Numbered from the stretch's first letter, positions 21,198 to 29,402 are shown. The stretch: 38,198 nucleotides of DNA from Acrasis kona (GCA_026419775.2 JAOPGA020000702.1:1-38198); one strand, 5' to 3'. Notes: generated by a model not told the origin, from the letters alone. Made by a program: numbers and translations.

Positions 21198-22294
21198 ATG
21201 ATCAAGGCCTCAACCAAAGACAAGCAGTTAATTGAGAAGTCAAAGTTTGACAAGTTATCGGCAAACTTACTCAAATCCATATGCAAGATGTATAAAGAAC
21301 CATTAGAGGAGAAGGAGGAAGGACCATTTAATAGTGATAAAAGTACTCTGGCTGATATCGTCGCCAAGTATAGCAATACAGTCCTTCAGCATGTTATTCT
21401 TGACTTGAAACAAAAAGGATCACATGAATACAAGGATACTACGACTGAACAATCTCAAGTTGTGGATGTACCTCAAGTTAGTGATAGAGAACTTGGAGAC
21501 ATAGAATACAAAGTTGAGTTATATCTTCAAGAAGAAAAAGTTGCAATTGGACACACATTTTGTGACATTAGAACATCAACATTGGCAAATGGAGAAGTTG
21601 TGATCGATGAAGTTGTCAAGGAATATGAAGATAACAATGCGCCGTTTGATCAAAACCAAACCTTAAAGAGTCTCATAAAAGCATTTGTAACCTGGCCTAT
21701 CAAGGATTTAAAACTGATTGATCATCCCGTTGTAAATAAAGAACCCTCACAACCTGTCATAACCGACGAAGAACTGGTTTCCAATGCGAGGAAAAGACAA
21801 AATGGCGTAGACTCTGTCGATCAACCGAACAAAAGACAAAAGATTGACGACAACACAAATGCTACAGAGAACAATAAGACTCCAGACCCGTAATTGGGGA
21901 CCAGAATCTGCTTGCGCAGATTGCATTACTGCACGCCGAGAATGTCAAACTGAGCAAGTTGGTTGAAAAGAGGGACGAAGAGATCGTTGTACTAAAGTCG
22001 AAATTGTGCGACGAATTTTCCATTTTGAGTGAGGTGGAGAAGACGATTAAGAAATGCAGGAAAAAGTATGGAATGAGTAACAGTGTCACAGCAGAAACGG
22101 TTCTATTAAGCTTTGAAGGTAAGGAGTTTGTCGTCAAAGCACAGAACTACAACGAGTTCCTCAAATCTAATCAGAATCCAACGACAATCCGCCTGTATTG
22201 CGAAATGGTTGGTGTCGACATTGCCGAATATTACATGCCAAGCACTAAAATCAAACCCAACTCTGATGGTCCGGAACAAGAAAAGTGTAAATAA
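21198..22294 (+). CDS. Unknown coiled-coil protein, head to head with the transposase
   Basis: The first frame, from ATG 21198 to 21893, encodes about 231 aa with lysine-rich helical segments and a bipartite basic cluster (RKRQN...NKRQK) suggesting nuclear entry. It meets a second frame, open from 21878 to 22294 in the -1 register, that begins with strong coiled-coil heptads (LLAQIALLHAENVKLSKL). The second frame ends in a small domain (LLSFEGKEFVVKAQNYNEFL). No splice pair joins the two without losing the heptads; a 65-nt intron at 21890-21954 is the only in-frame alternative. A one-base lesion is therefore likelier. The ATG is only about 110 bp from the divergent transposase start, so it may be the element's accessory protein. 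AATAAA overlaps its end. Family not recognised. Confidence 0.5.
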
Positions 22295-22312
22295 AATCGT
22301 ATTAAAAAATAG

Positions 22313-22368
22313 TCAAGTCCTTTATTTGATCAATTATGAGTTGTTTCGAGTCTTACCAAAAGGACTTG
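22313..22368. repeat. Inverted repeat downstream of the coiled-coil gene
   Basis: TCAAGTCCTTT at 22313-22323 is the exact inverse of AAAGGACTTGA at 22358-22368, giving an 11-bp stem with a 34-nt loop just after AATAAA at 22290. It could be a transcript-end structure or part of a transposon terminus. Confidence 0.45.
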
Positions 22369-22399
22369 ATTTTTAGGTGAATAAAAATTGGATCAGGTC

Positions 22400-22878
22400 A
22401 TGGTTGAGTCTTGTTTTCAGAAATCAAGTCTAACATTTTCATTCGGGTACTCTGCAATGTTAGTTTTTTTTCACATCTTCTTTGATATTTTCTTTGAATG
22501 TCTTTTATTTGGTGCATGTGGAGGTTATGCAAGAGATAGTTTCCAAATTACTCTTTGAAGAGCCTTGTTTCCTTCACAGTAAATAAATTCTTATAATAAA
22601 GGAGCAATCCAACACCATCTTTATCAATACACACTACATTTTTGCTCCTGAGACCAATTTTAAAAAAAATAAATACCTTTGTTGCCGATATAGGTTTGTC
22701 TATTATCTCTTATAAAGAAATGTCTTTATTGACCAACTTTGTATTAAAGACAGAACATGTTCTTTTAAATTGTCGCAAAAATTTGCCATACACTTATGAT
22801 GCAATGCGATCAATCAATGACCTGATTTGAAGCAACATGCTACCAGGATCACTCATAAAGGGCTCATTTAAATTCTAG
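22400..22878. other. AT-rich region without a supported gene
   Basis: Only short frames are seen. One plus-strand frame at 22642-22830 (62 codons) has no recognisable motif. CACTAC occurs at about 22629, but no matching inverted copy was found on the left side, so it was not called a transposon end. Confidence 0.3.
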
Positions 22879-23151
22879 GGTCTTCCATTCACACTATACC
22901 AAAGTGGTTTTGATTTTGACAAACATCCTTCAACTGACAAACGCAAAGCTACTATTTATGCTAGTTTACTTGGTTACACTAGTATGGATGTAGTTAAGCG
23001 CTTTTCAAACAAGATACCAGTCAAAAAGCCACTCCAAGTGTTGAGGAAGATATCAACAATCTTGATGAAAACCTCCTACTCCATCTGGCATGCGCGCTGC
23101 GCAACCGATGCCATCAAATCCGCCAAGCTAGGCGGACCTTCAGCTGTATAG
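22879..23151 (+). pseudogene. Unknown 3' exon or retrocopy end with poly(A) signal and A-tract
   Basis: A 90-codon open frame lacks an upstream ATG and begins right after TTCTAG, which looks like a splice acceptor. It contains LPFTLYQSGFDFDKHPST and MKTSYSIWHARCATD and ends at TAG 23149-23151. AATAAA follows at 23181 and a run of ten A at 23210-23219. The combination resembles the 3' end of a retroposed transcript or a LINE tail. No family was recognised. Confidence 0.35.
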
Positions 23152-23247
23152 AGTCATTTATACACATGTAAATAATTTCTAATAAAGCTTGTCGCAGAAT
23201 GTGATTTTTAAAAAAAAAATTAAAGACAGAACATTAAACAAGAAGAC

Positions 23248-23460
23248 ATATCTCTTTACTAGCTTGTCTAGTACAAGTAGTTACAACGCAACTGTTAATA
23301 AATAATTGGTTATGTGTTCCGGAGTTTTGTTCCGGCAGCCTATATAAAGAATGTTATCTTGATTTTTAACACTTTGGAACACATACAAGTCAGTAACACT
23401 AGTACCACCTCGCGTCTATCCAGAACCTTTGAGTAAGATTACAATGAGCGTATCCGCAGA
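23248..23460 (+). repeat. Split direct repeat A1 (left end of DIRS/PAT element)
   Basis: Identical over 213 bp to A2 (27834-28046). It includes the promoter and runs into the first codons of Gag. Near its start is an imperfect inverted repeat (ACTAGCTTGT ... ACAAGTAGT about CTAG), as expected for a recombinase-binding site. Confidence 0.9.
23341..23348 (+). promoter_or_regulatory. TATA box in repeat A1 of the DIRS/PAT element
   Basis: TATATAAA lies about 100 bp upstream of the Gag ATG at 23444. The copy in A2 would place a second promoter inside the element, pointing towards the 3' spacer. Confidence 0.5.
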
Positions 23461-24708
23461 AGAAGTCATGAAAGCAATTCAAGCCCTCACCGCTCATTCA
23501 AAAGAGCAATCAAATCAAATCTCAATTTTGGTTGAGGAATCGACCAAGGCCAAAGAGAAACAAGCATCGCTAGAGAAGGAATTGGCATCACTCAAAGACA
23601 AGCCATCGGATTCGTCTCAAGGTAATAATACATCTACTCAAGGGGGTTCGGAAAGTGCGGAGGTTGGTAAGCGGTCCAAGAAGAGAAAAATTTCGGACAA
23701 ATCAGACGATGATGAGGAGATCGAGGATAAGGAAGAGGACAAGGAAGAGGACGAGGTTGAAGAGCACAACTTCACTAACAACAAAATCACGAAGTATTGG
23801 TCAGCTATTGATGCTCCGGCGGACAAGAGGAGTCTCAAGGTAATAATACATCTACTCAAGGGGGTTCGGAAAGTGCGGAGGTTGGTAAGCGGTCCAAGAA
23901 GAGAAAAATTTCGGACAAATCAGACGATGATGAGGAGATCGAGGATAAGGAAGAGGACAAGGAAGAGGACGAGGTTGAAGAGCACAACTTCACTAACAAC
24001 AAAATCACGAAGTATTGGTCAGCTATTGATGCTCCGGCGGACAAGAGGATGGAGAAAGTGTTGGCGACATACCCACATTTGCGTGCGGTAATGGAAAGGG
24101 GTACTCAAGACCCTAATACAGGAGAAAGATATTCTCAATTCAACGCATCCTCGCAAACTTTTTTCAATTTCGACACAAACAGATCGTTGGTGGTGCCTAG
24201 CATGCCTGTCATGAAAGATGGTTTTGCGAAAACATTTGATGACAATCAAACATTGTTAAGGTTGACAGAACATTTGCTGCGTAATTTGGAATCTACCAAT
24301 GAGTCGAAGGACAGTTGCTACTCGTCGGAACTATATGCGACGGTTTCGGTGGTTCACGATGTGCTACAACGGGGTTATGCACGATTTAGTGCCGTTTGAG
24401 AAGGAATACCCATTGAGGAAATTGATAGGAAACATTCATGGGATACAGATAGTCTGGCATCAAGGACGGAGAAGTCCCTTGCTAGTGTTAAATCTAAAAG
24501 AACACTAGACATGGTTTATGCGAGCACCTCCTTTCAGACGGGATTTGGAGGTGGAAGAGGTAGAGGATTCACCCCAAGAGGAAGAGGCAATGGCTTTGGA
24601 AGAGGTAGAGGATTTGATAGAGGAAGAAACAACGACCGAGAAGGCGGAGGACGTGGTGGAGGACGCGGCAGAGGACGAGGTAGAGATTCCTCCTCCACCG
24701 ACTCATGA
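23444..24708 (+). pseudogene. DIRS/PAT Gag-like ORF, disrupted
   Basis: The ATG at 23444 (inside A1) opens a coiled-coil region (EEVMKAIQALTAHSKEQSNQ), then a KRSKKRK cluster and a long acidic stretch. A 218-bp exact tandem duplication (23614-23831 = 23832-24049) shifts the frame, so the protein as encoded goes out of register at about 23832. The proper frame resumes at 24049 (KVLATYPHLRAVMERG...), meets an in-frame TGA at 24397-24399, and continues to 24708 with an RGG/RGRG-rich tail suited to nucleic-acid binding. Two lesions therefore separate three otherwise coherent parts. The protein would package the element RNA. The RT ORF overlaps the tail in another frame. Confidence 0.7.
23614..24049 (+). 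repeat. 218-bp exact tandem duplication within Gag
   Basis: Unit 1 is 23614-23831, unit 2 is 23832-24049; no mismatch was seen by eye. The unit length is not a multiple of three, so it breaks the reading frame. Each unit starts near CTCAAGGTAATAAT. Confidence 0.85.
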
Positions 24709-26728
24709 CTACATTCTTCATCCAAAATCAGATTTCCAGGGTGGTCGCCTTCGATTTTTCCACAAAAATTGGACAAAATACAAAACTGCCAAAAAGATTG
24801 TTCATTGGATTCGTTACGGTTTAAAATTGCCCATGAAGGATATCAAGTATCGGGATGTAGGGGTGAATTCGAAACTTACGATGAATCAACAGGAGTGGTT
24901 CGACTCGTACATGGAAGAAGTTGTACAATTGAAGATGGTGAGAGAAGTGCCCCTAGAAGAGATAGTGCAGTGTTGGCCAGCACCGATACATCTGATTCCA
25001 AAGAAACTAATCTGGAGGGTGATTATAGATCTAAGGACTGTAAATCACAATTGGGACACACAGAAATTCAAAATGGAGACGGTAGAGATTCTAGCATCAC
25101 TTCTCCGAGCAGGTATGTTTTTAACATCAATAGATTTGGTTTCGGGATACAATCACCTCAGCATGCACAAAGACACATGGAGGGCTCTATCGTTCAAGCA
25201 CAAAGGAAATTACTTCCAGTACACGACCATGCCATTCGGTCTGAATGTCGCACCATGGGCATTCACGAAGGTCATCAGAGAAGTTATCAAAATTCTGCGT
25301 TCTTACGGAATCATGGCTTTCAGTTATCTGGACGACATTGTCATTTTGGCACCATCTATCGAGGAGTCTCGCCGTGCTACAAACATCGCAGTCAACGTTT
25401 TTCAGGAGCTGGGGTGGATAATTTCAAAAGAAAAGTCACAGTTAGAGCCAACTCAAAATTTGAATCACCTAGGGGTATGCTTTGATACAGTCAAGGGTGG
25501 TTTGTATATCCCGTCAGTGAAAGTAGACCTTTACGAAAACTGGACTCAAGAGATTTTGGACAGAAGCTCTGTTCCCCTCCGGCATCTGGCTTCAGTGGTG
25601 GGAAAACTAAATTTCTCCACAGTAGTCATTCGCTGGTTGCGCCCTCACATTTTCGCTCTGCAGTCGGCGATCACTGGAAGAGCAAAACAACATGGTTGGA
25701 ACTCATACATCAAGGTCGATACTCAGATAAGATCATCACTCCGTCATTGTTTAAACCTGATGAGAACAAAAAATTTCAGAAGATTCGATTTGGACGTCCA
25801 ACATACAATTTTGGCAACAGACAGTTCCAAGTTTGCATTTGGGGGTGTTTTCAACAAAACTGCAGTACTGGGTCGTTGGACAGACGCAATGGCATCAAAC
25901 CATATAATTCATTTGGAATTGGAGGCGTTCCATTCTATTCTCCAAGAGTACTGCGGCATAGTATTAAATCACAACTCTTACATTCACGCTTTCACAGACA
26001 ACATGACCGCGATGTCTTATCTCAAGAAAGGCTGCGGAAAGGTTTCCCAGCTATCCGAAATCGCTCGGCGTATATGGGATCTTTGCCTAAATTACAACAT
26101 AAACATTTGCAAGGTCTCTTGGGTCCCCTCGGAGCTCAACGTAGAATCAGACAATCTGTCCCGACTATCAGAAAAAGAGTTCTACGAAGTGACCACTTCT
26201 CGCAGACGCCAAAGCTGGGGTGTATCACCAGAAGGTTACGCGGCTATTCGAGACAAATTCGGACCGTTCTCGGTCGAACGATTCACCACTGTTGCGGATC
26301 GACACACGGACATTCCTCGTTTCTGCACGCGGGGACAGCTGGCGGCAGACGGTTGGGTCAATCCTTTAATTCAGGCTATGTGGAAAAGAGACGCATTCCT
26401 AGAACCTTGGATAGACAGATCCAACACAATGGAGAATTATTGCGTTCCACCATTACCACTGATACTCCCTACCTTGTTACAGATGACGCGAGAAGGTGCG
26501 GTGGGAACAATAGTTACTCCTGTTTGGCGCTCGGCAACTTGGTGGCCATTGTTGCAGATCGTTACTACGACCTCGATGGACGTCAGTCACTGGGTGGTTG
26601 CTCAAGTGGACACGGAAATAATGAAGAACAAGGCTTGGAAGAATTGGAGGGCGTCGAAAATAGACTGCAGAAGATTCAGGAACGACAGTTGGCTGAAATT
26701 AGAGCCCGAGCGAAAGACAAGATCTTAG
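24518..26728 (+). CDS. DIRS/PAT reverse transcriptase - RNase H polyprotein
   Basis: An intact 736-codon frame. The first 60 residues are almost wholly acidic and overlap the RGG tail of Gag in another frame. Reverse transcriptase motifs follow: WRVIIDLRTVNHNW, FLTSIDLVSGYNHL, TTMPFGLNVAPWAFTKV and FSYLDDIVIL (the catalytic DD). The RNase H region has ATDSSKFAFGGVF, HLELEAFHSIL, HAFTDNMTAMSYL and ELNVESDNLSR, in the style of DIRS elements. The C-terminal part has TPVWRSATWWPLL, a segment common between RNase H and recombinase in DIRS elements. It copies element RNA into DNA. No ATG context choice is firm because it overlaps Gag; a frameshift or internal start is possible. Confidence 0.88.
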   Translation: MRAPPFRRDLEVEEVEDSPQEEEAMALEEVEDLIEEETTTEKAEDVVEDAAEDEVEIPPPPTHDYILHPKSDFQGGRLRFFHKNWTKYKTAKKIVHWIRYGLKLPMKDIKYRDVGVNSKLTMNQQEWFDSYMEEVVQLKMVREVPLEEIVQCWPAPIHLIPKKLIWRVIIDLRTVNHNWDTQKFKMETVEILASLLRAGMFLTSIDLVSGYNHLSMHKDTWRALSFKHKGNYFQYTTMPFGLNVAPWAFTKVIREVIKILRSYGIMAFSYLDDIVILAPSIEESRRATNIAVNVFQELGWIISKEKSQLEPTQNLNHLGVCFDTVKGGLYIPSVKVDLYENWTQEILDRSSVPLRHLASVVGKLNFSTVVIRWLRPHIFALQSAITGRAKQHGWNSYIKVDTQIRSSLRHCLNLMRTKNFRRFDLDVQHTILATDSSKFAFGGVFNKTAVLGRWTDAMASNHIIHLELEAFHSILQEYCGIVLNHNSYIHAFTDNMTAMSYLKKGCGKVSQLSEIARRIWDLCLNYNINICKVSWVPSELNVESDNLSRLSEKEFYEVTTSRRRQSWGVSPEGYAAIRDKFGPFSVERFTTVADRHTDIPRFCTRGQLAADGWVNPLIQAMWKRDAFLEPWIDRSNTMENYCVPPLPLILPTLLQMTREGAVGTIVTPVWRSATWWPLLQIVTTTSMDVSHWVVAQVDTEIMKNKAWKNWRASKIDCRRFRNDSWLKLEPERKTRS

Positions 26729-27633
26729 CGGCATCGACCAAAACCAGATATTTGAGAGAGTTAGAACGCTTTGAGACGTGGTGTCTTTGGTTTGGTCATC
26801 AGTTTTTTCCATTTTTAGAGATTCCGGTACAATTGTATTTGAACGACATGCTTGAGAATAACCGTGGGGCTTCAATCCGTCATTTTTCTGCTGGTTTGAA
26901 GCTTTTATCTGATATTTTTGGTACCCCTAATCCGGCAGCTCTCCCTCACGTTGTCGCGCTCAAGAGTGATCTTTACAATATATGGGATCGTACTCATACT
27001 CGTAAACGCACAGATCCATTGCCTGTGCAAGCTGTTCTTTTTTATGCTCGCAATAAGCCTTACGGCCTCTCAGATTTTGAATACGCTCGCAACATTGCTA
27101 TTTATTCCATTGGTTTACGTTGTTTACTTCGTCCAGGTGAAGTGATTAAGCTGAATTATTCCTCCTTCCACTTCCACAAACTTGCCAATGGCAAACACGC
27201 TGTGACAATAGATCTCTGTGTCACTAAGACAGATAGAACTGGTACTGATTCTAAACTTACTTTTGAAGAAGCGGACAACTTATCATTTGCATGTCCTTAC
27301 CAGGCTCTGGTGCTTTATATCCGATGTTTTAATTCTCATTTCAATCGTTTTTTGACCCTTAAAGAGCAGTTTTTTAAATTAGCTGATGGTACTAATATTA
27401 CACATCAAGATATCACAGATGTTCTTAGGCATGTAGTGGCGCATGCAGGTTTACTTAATTTAAATATTTCTGGTAGAAGCATGAGACCGGGAGGAGCCAC
27501 TGCTCTTGCGGCGGCTGGTTTTGACTATGGACAAATCAAATCTATAGGATGGTGGAAGACGGATACAGCAATGAGATATATCAGAACTATTGGGGTTGCG
27601 TTAGCCAACGCCTCTTCCCGGATATTTAATTGA
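25696..27633 (+). CDS. DIRS/PAT tyrosine recombinase (integrase)
   Basis: An open frame from 25696 to TGA 27631-27633 overlaps the RT/RNase H frame. Only from about 26600 does it look truly coding, and there is no ATG near that point, so expression probably needs a -1 frameshift or splicing from the RT frame. The N-terminal SAM-like part is RARAKDKILAASTKTRYLRELE. The catalytic part shows GLRCLLRPGEV (first Arg), SMRPGGATALAAAG (the H/R-x2-R box with Arg), GWWKTDTAMRY (final Tyr). The enzyme recombines the circular DNA intermediate into the target. The tail lies 150 bp before repeat B1. Confidence 0.85.
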   Translation: MELIHQGRYSDKIITPSLFKPDENKKFQKIRFGRPTYNFGNRQFQVCIWGCFQQNCSTGSLDRRNGIKPYNSFGIGGVPFYSPRVLRHSIKSQLLHSRFHRQHDRDVLSQERLRKGFPAIRNRSAYMGSLPKLQHKHLQGLLGPLGAQRRIRQSVPTIRKRVLRSDHFSQTPKLGCITRRLRGYSRQIRTVLGRTIHHCCGSTHGHSSFLHAGTAGGRRLGQSFNSGYVEKRRIPRTLDRQIQHNGELLRSTITTDTPYLVTDDARRCGGNNSYSCLALGNLVAIVADRYYDLDGRQSLGGCSSGHGNNEEQGLEELEGVENRLQKIQERQLAEIRARAKDKILAASTKTRYLRELERFETWCLWFGHQFFPFLEIPVQLYLNDMLENNRGASIRHFSAGLKLLSDIFGTPNPAALPHVVALKSDLYNIWDRTHTRKRTDPLPVQAVLFYARNKPYGLSDFEYARNIAIYSIGLRCLLRPGEVIKLNYSSFHFHKLANGKHAVTIDLCVTKTDRTGTDSKLTFEEADNLSFACPYQALVLYIRCFNSHFNRFLTLKEQFFKLADGTNITHQDITDVLRHVVAHAGLLNLNISGRSMRPGGATALAAAGFDYGQIKSIGWWKTDTAMRYIRTIGVALANASSRIFN

Positions 27634-27782
27634 TTCATACTTGTATGTTTGTTACATTAACACTTAATACACTGACTTGTTGACATATATGCCTTGTGCT
27701 ATGTTTGTACTCTGTACAGTCTCTTATGTTGTCGACAGGACTCTAGAGGCTGTACTTGATTAGTGGTACCACTCTCGGTATT

Positions 27783-27835
27783 ACCCATTGAGTAAAAAAC
27801 ACCATTTATTTTATAAACAGTGTCTGCGTTGTAAT
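27783..27835 (+). repeat. Split direct repeat B1
   Basis: Identical over 53 bp to B2 (28501-28553). It abuts A2 directly with a shared AT, recreating the junction expected in a circular copy. B is also an imperfect inverse of part of A (CCATTTATTTTATAAACAGT against the complement of a segment of A ending in AATAATTGG). Confidence 0.9.
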
Positions 27836-28046
27836 ATCTCTTTACTAGCTTGTCTAGTACAAGTAGTTACAACGCAACTGTTAATAAATAATTGGTTATG
27901 TGTTCCGGAGTTTTGTTCCGGCAGCCTATATAAAGAATGTTATCTTGATTTTTAACACTTTGGAACACATACAAGTCAGTAACACTAGTACCACCTCGCG
28001 TCTATCCAGAACCTTTGAGTAAGATTACAATGAGCGTATCCGCAGA
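27834..28046 (+). repeat. Split direct repeat A2
   Basis: Exact 213-bp copy of A1. TGCGTTGTAA at 27825-27834 (end of B1) and TTACAACGCA at 27867-27876 (in A2) form a perfect 10-bp inverted repeat around the junction, with a smaller inverted repeat inside it. Confidence 0.9.
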
Positions 28047-28500
28047 TTCCCGCCCTGTTCCCTCCCGCGCTAGTGTACTGTCTTGGTTTTTTACTCTTCC
28101 TGACCTGGTTGACAGGTATTTCGGTATTATGACTAATCAATTGGTGGTGATAACTTATAAGGTTAGGTTATCAGTGCGCATTTCTATGAGGAGACCCGAA
28201 AGGGCCATAGTTTTGTAAGAATCTGTGAGGTGACCAGTAGAAGCAGGCCACAGATTAAGCATACCTATGAGGTGATCTATATTTAGACCATAGTTAGTGC
28301 AAGGGAACCACACTATCGCATTCAATCAACTCTGAGGTGACCCTGAAGGGCCAGAGACAAAAGATGGCAGCAGATAGCCAACGATAGTGCATTTGAGAAT
28401 AAGAAATGAGCAATGAAGTCATAATACATGCAATACTGCTTTAAAGATGTAGAACATGGAGTACTTTAAAGGCACGATCACAAGGGATCGCTTATGTCAA
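28047..28500 (+). ncRNA. Structured non-coding spacer of the DIRS/PAT element, four related hairpins
   Basis: The spacer has no long frame. Four hairpins share a design: outer helix ending UG/CA, then AGGTGA (AGGAGA in the first), inner helix, loop, and a single C before the outer 3' strand. They lie at 28184-28210 (CTATG/CATAG; CCC/GGG; loop GAAA), 28220-28256 (AATCTGTG/CACAGATT; CC/GG), 28265-28293 (CTATG/CATAG; TCTA/TAGA; loop TATT) and 28330-28356 (CTCTG/CAGAG; CCC/GGG; loop TGAA). A plain 7-bp stem, TGATAAC/GTTATCA, precedes them at 28148-28173. CACTATCG/CGATAGTG could enclose the fourth. Both helices vary while pairing is kept, which supports function in RNA. A packaging or reverse-transcription signal is inferred; no known family was recognised. 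Confidence 0.6.
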
Positions 28501-28553
28501 ACCCATTGAGTAAAAAACACCATTTATTTTATAAACAGTGTCTGCGTTGTAAT
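28501..28553 (+). repeat. Split direct repeat B2 (right end of DIRS/PAT element)
   Basis: Exact 53-bp copy of B1, followed by unrelated flank TAGATTTTTT. It marks the right boundary of the element. Confidence 0.9.
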
Positions 28554-28575
28554 TAGATTTTTTTAAAGTTGTTTT

Positions 28576-28734
28576 TTATTTTATAAACATTTTTTCAAAT
28601 CCAGCAGGATACAAAACACTTGTAAATTTACCGTTAATTCCTCGGTCACTCTGTAGTTTTCTTCCCTTTGATAGCTTTTCTCTACTCAAGCTTGAAGAGA
28701 TATTTGAGATGTTTGAGATTGGGTCACGTTCCAT
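28576..28734 (-). CDS. Small unknown ORF (52 aa) or last exon
   Basis: ATG 28734 to TAA 28576-28578. The peptide is hydrophilic with Ser/Lys/Arg-rich composition (SREKLSKGRKLQSDRG) and ends VLYPAGFEKMFIK, which looks like a genuine protein end. TTTTTAG just before the ATG could be a splice acceptor, so this may be a terminal exon of a gene whose earlier part was not found. Family not recognised. Confidence 0.3.
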   Translation of the reverse strand: MERDPISNISNISSSLSREKLSKGRKLQSDRGINGKFTSVLYPAGFEKMFIK

Positions 28735-28819
28735 TTCTAAAAATTTACATTTCTGTGTGTTAACGATGCGCTTTACTTGATTTTTTTAGGAAGGTCTAAG
28801 TTAGAAGAGACAACAACAA

Positions 28820-29141
28820 ATGGAAAGGTATCAATCAAGCCTTTCTTATTTTAAAACAGGCAGTGATGATGTTAGAACACAATTGAAGAACACATTGTAC
28901 AAACATGAAAAAGATTGTGAATATCAATTTATTCAATTTAACAGAATGATACTATATCATTGGAACATGGAAAATAACATACCAGCTGGAAGCGCGCGCT
29001 TTTGCAAGGTTGGTATACCAACAAATTGAATTAATTAAACCATGTACAACATAGGTAGAATTAAGTGGAGATGATATGAAGGCTGTTATAGCAAAAACCA
29101 TCAAGAACACGCTATCTATTGTACTTTTACTTTATAAATAG
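28820..29141 (+). CDS. Small unknown two-exon gene (91 aa)
   Basis: Exon 1 28820-29008, a 46-nt GT...AG intron 29009-29054, and exon 2 29055-29141 (TAG). Splicing converts an early stop into a coherent continuation, ARFCK then VELSGDDMKAVIAKTIKN. The product is mainly helical and charged and ends in a short hydrophobic run (LSIVLLLYK). The intron length matches those of the host genes. A preceding TTTTTTTAG at about 28790 might mean there is an earlier exon. No family recognised; the DIRS/PAT insertion lies 260 bp upstream. Confidence 0.35.
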
Positions 29142-29194
29142 TAATTTTTATTTAAATTATTACAAACATGGCAAGTACTTTTACTTTATCATAG

Positions 29195-29402
29195 GTGCTT
29201 GAATAAATGTAAAGAATTTGATGACTTTTTTTGCTTTGAGATAACTGAGGTGCTGAAATACAAGGACACTTCAAAGAATATTGAAGAATTATTTGAAAAT
29301 GTAAATCAAAGTGACTTTTTTATTAACCCCAGCTTTTCGTCCGACATTTTTTGTAAAACAAGGCATGGTATATGTTTCCCTACATTCCGACTTTTTATGT
29401 AA
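29195..29402 (+). CDS. Unknown exon-like open frame
   Basis: The frame is open from an ATCATAG acceptor-like site to TAA at 29400-29402 and has no ATG at its start. The content (KYKDTSKNIEELFENVNQSDFF) is protein-like. It could belong to the small gene upstream, but no phase-matched donor was found. Confidence 0.22.

Larger units (their letters stand above)
23248..28553 (+). mobile_element. DIRS/PAT-type tyrosine-recombinase retrotransposon, nearly complete
   Basis: A 5306-bp element in the order A1 - Gag - RT/RNase H - tyrosine recombinase - B1A2 - spacer - B2. A1 (213 bp) is repeated exactly as A2, and B1 (53 bp) exactly as B2. This split-direct-repeat layout is that of PAT-like DIRS elements, which integrate through a circular intermediate with a tyrosine recombinase and leave no target duplication. 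The flanks (...AAGAC on the left, TAGATTT on the right) share no duplication. Perfect identity of both repeat pairs indicates recent insertion. No methyltransferase domain was seen between RNase H and the recombinase. Gag is damaged, so this copy would depend on others. Confidence 0.85.

Noticed and set aside
18334-22640. CACTA terminal inverted repeats of the tnp2 element
   Set aside because: CACTAC occurs near 22629, but no inverse TGTAGTG-type end was found on the other side; boundaries left open.
25696-26590. 5' part of the recombinase frame as an independent coding region
   Set aside because: Lies entirely over RT/RNase H in another frame, lacks a suitable ATG and looks non-conserved in composition.
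28184-28356. Hammerhead ribozymes in the DIRS/PAT spacer
   Set aside because: CTGATGA and the paired GAAA core are not both present; only the first hairpin has GAAA, as a loop. The shared AGGTGA/C design is different.
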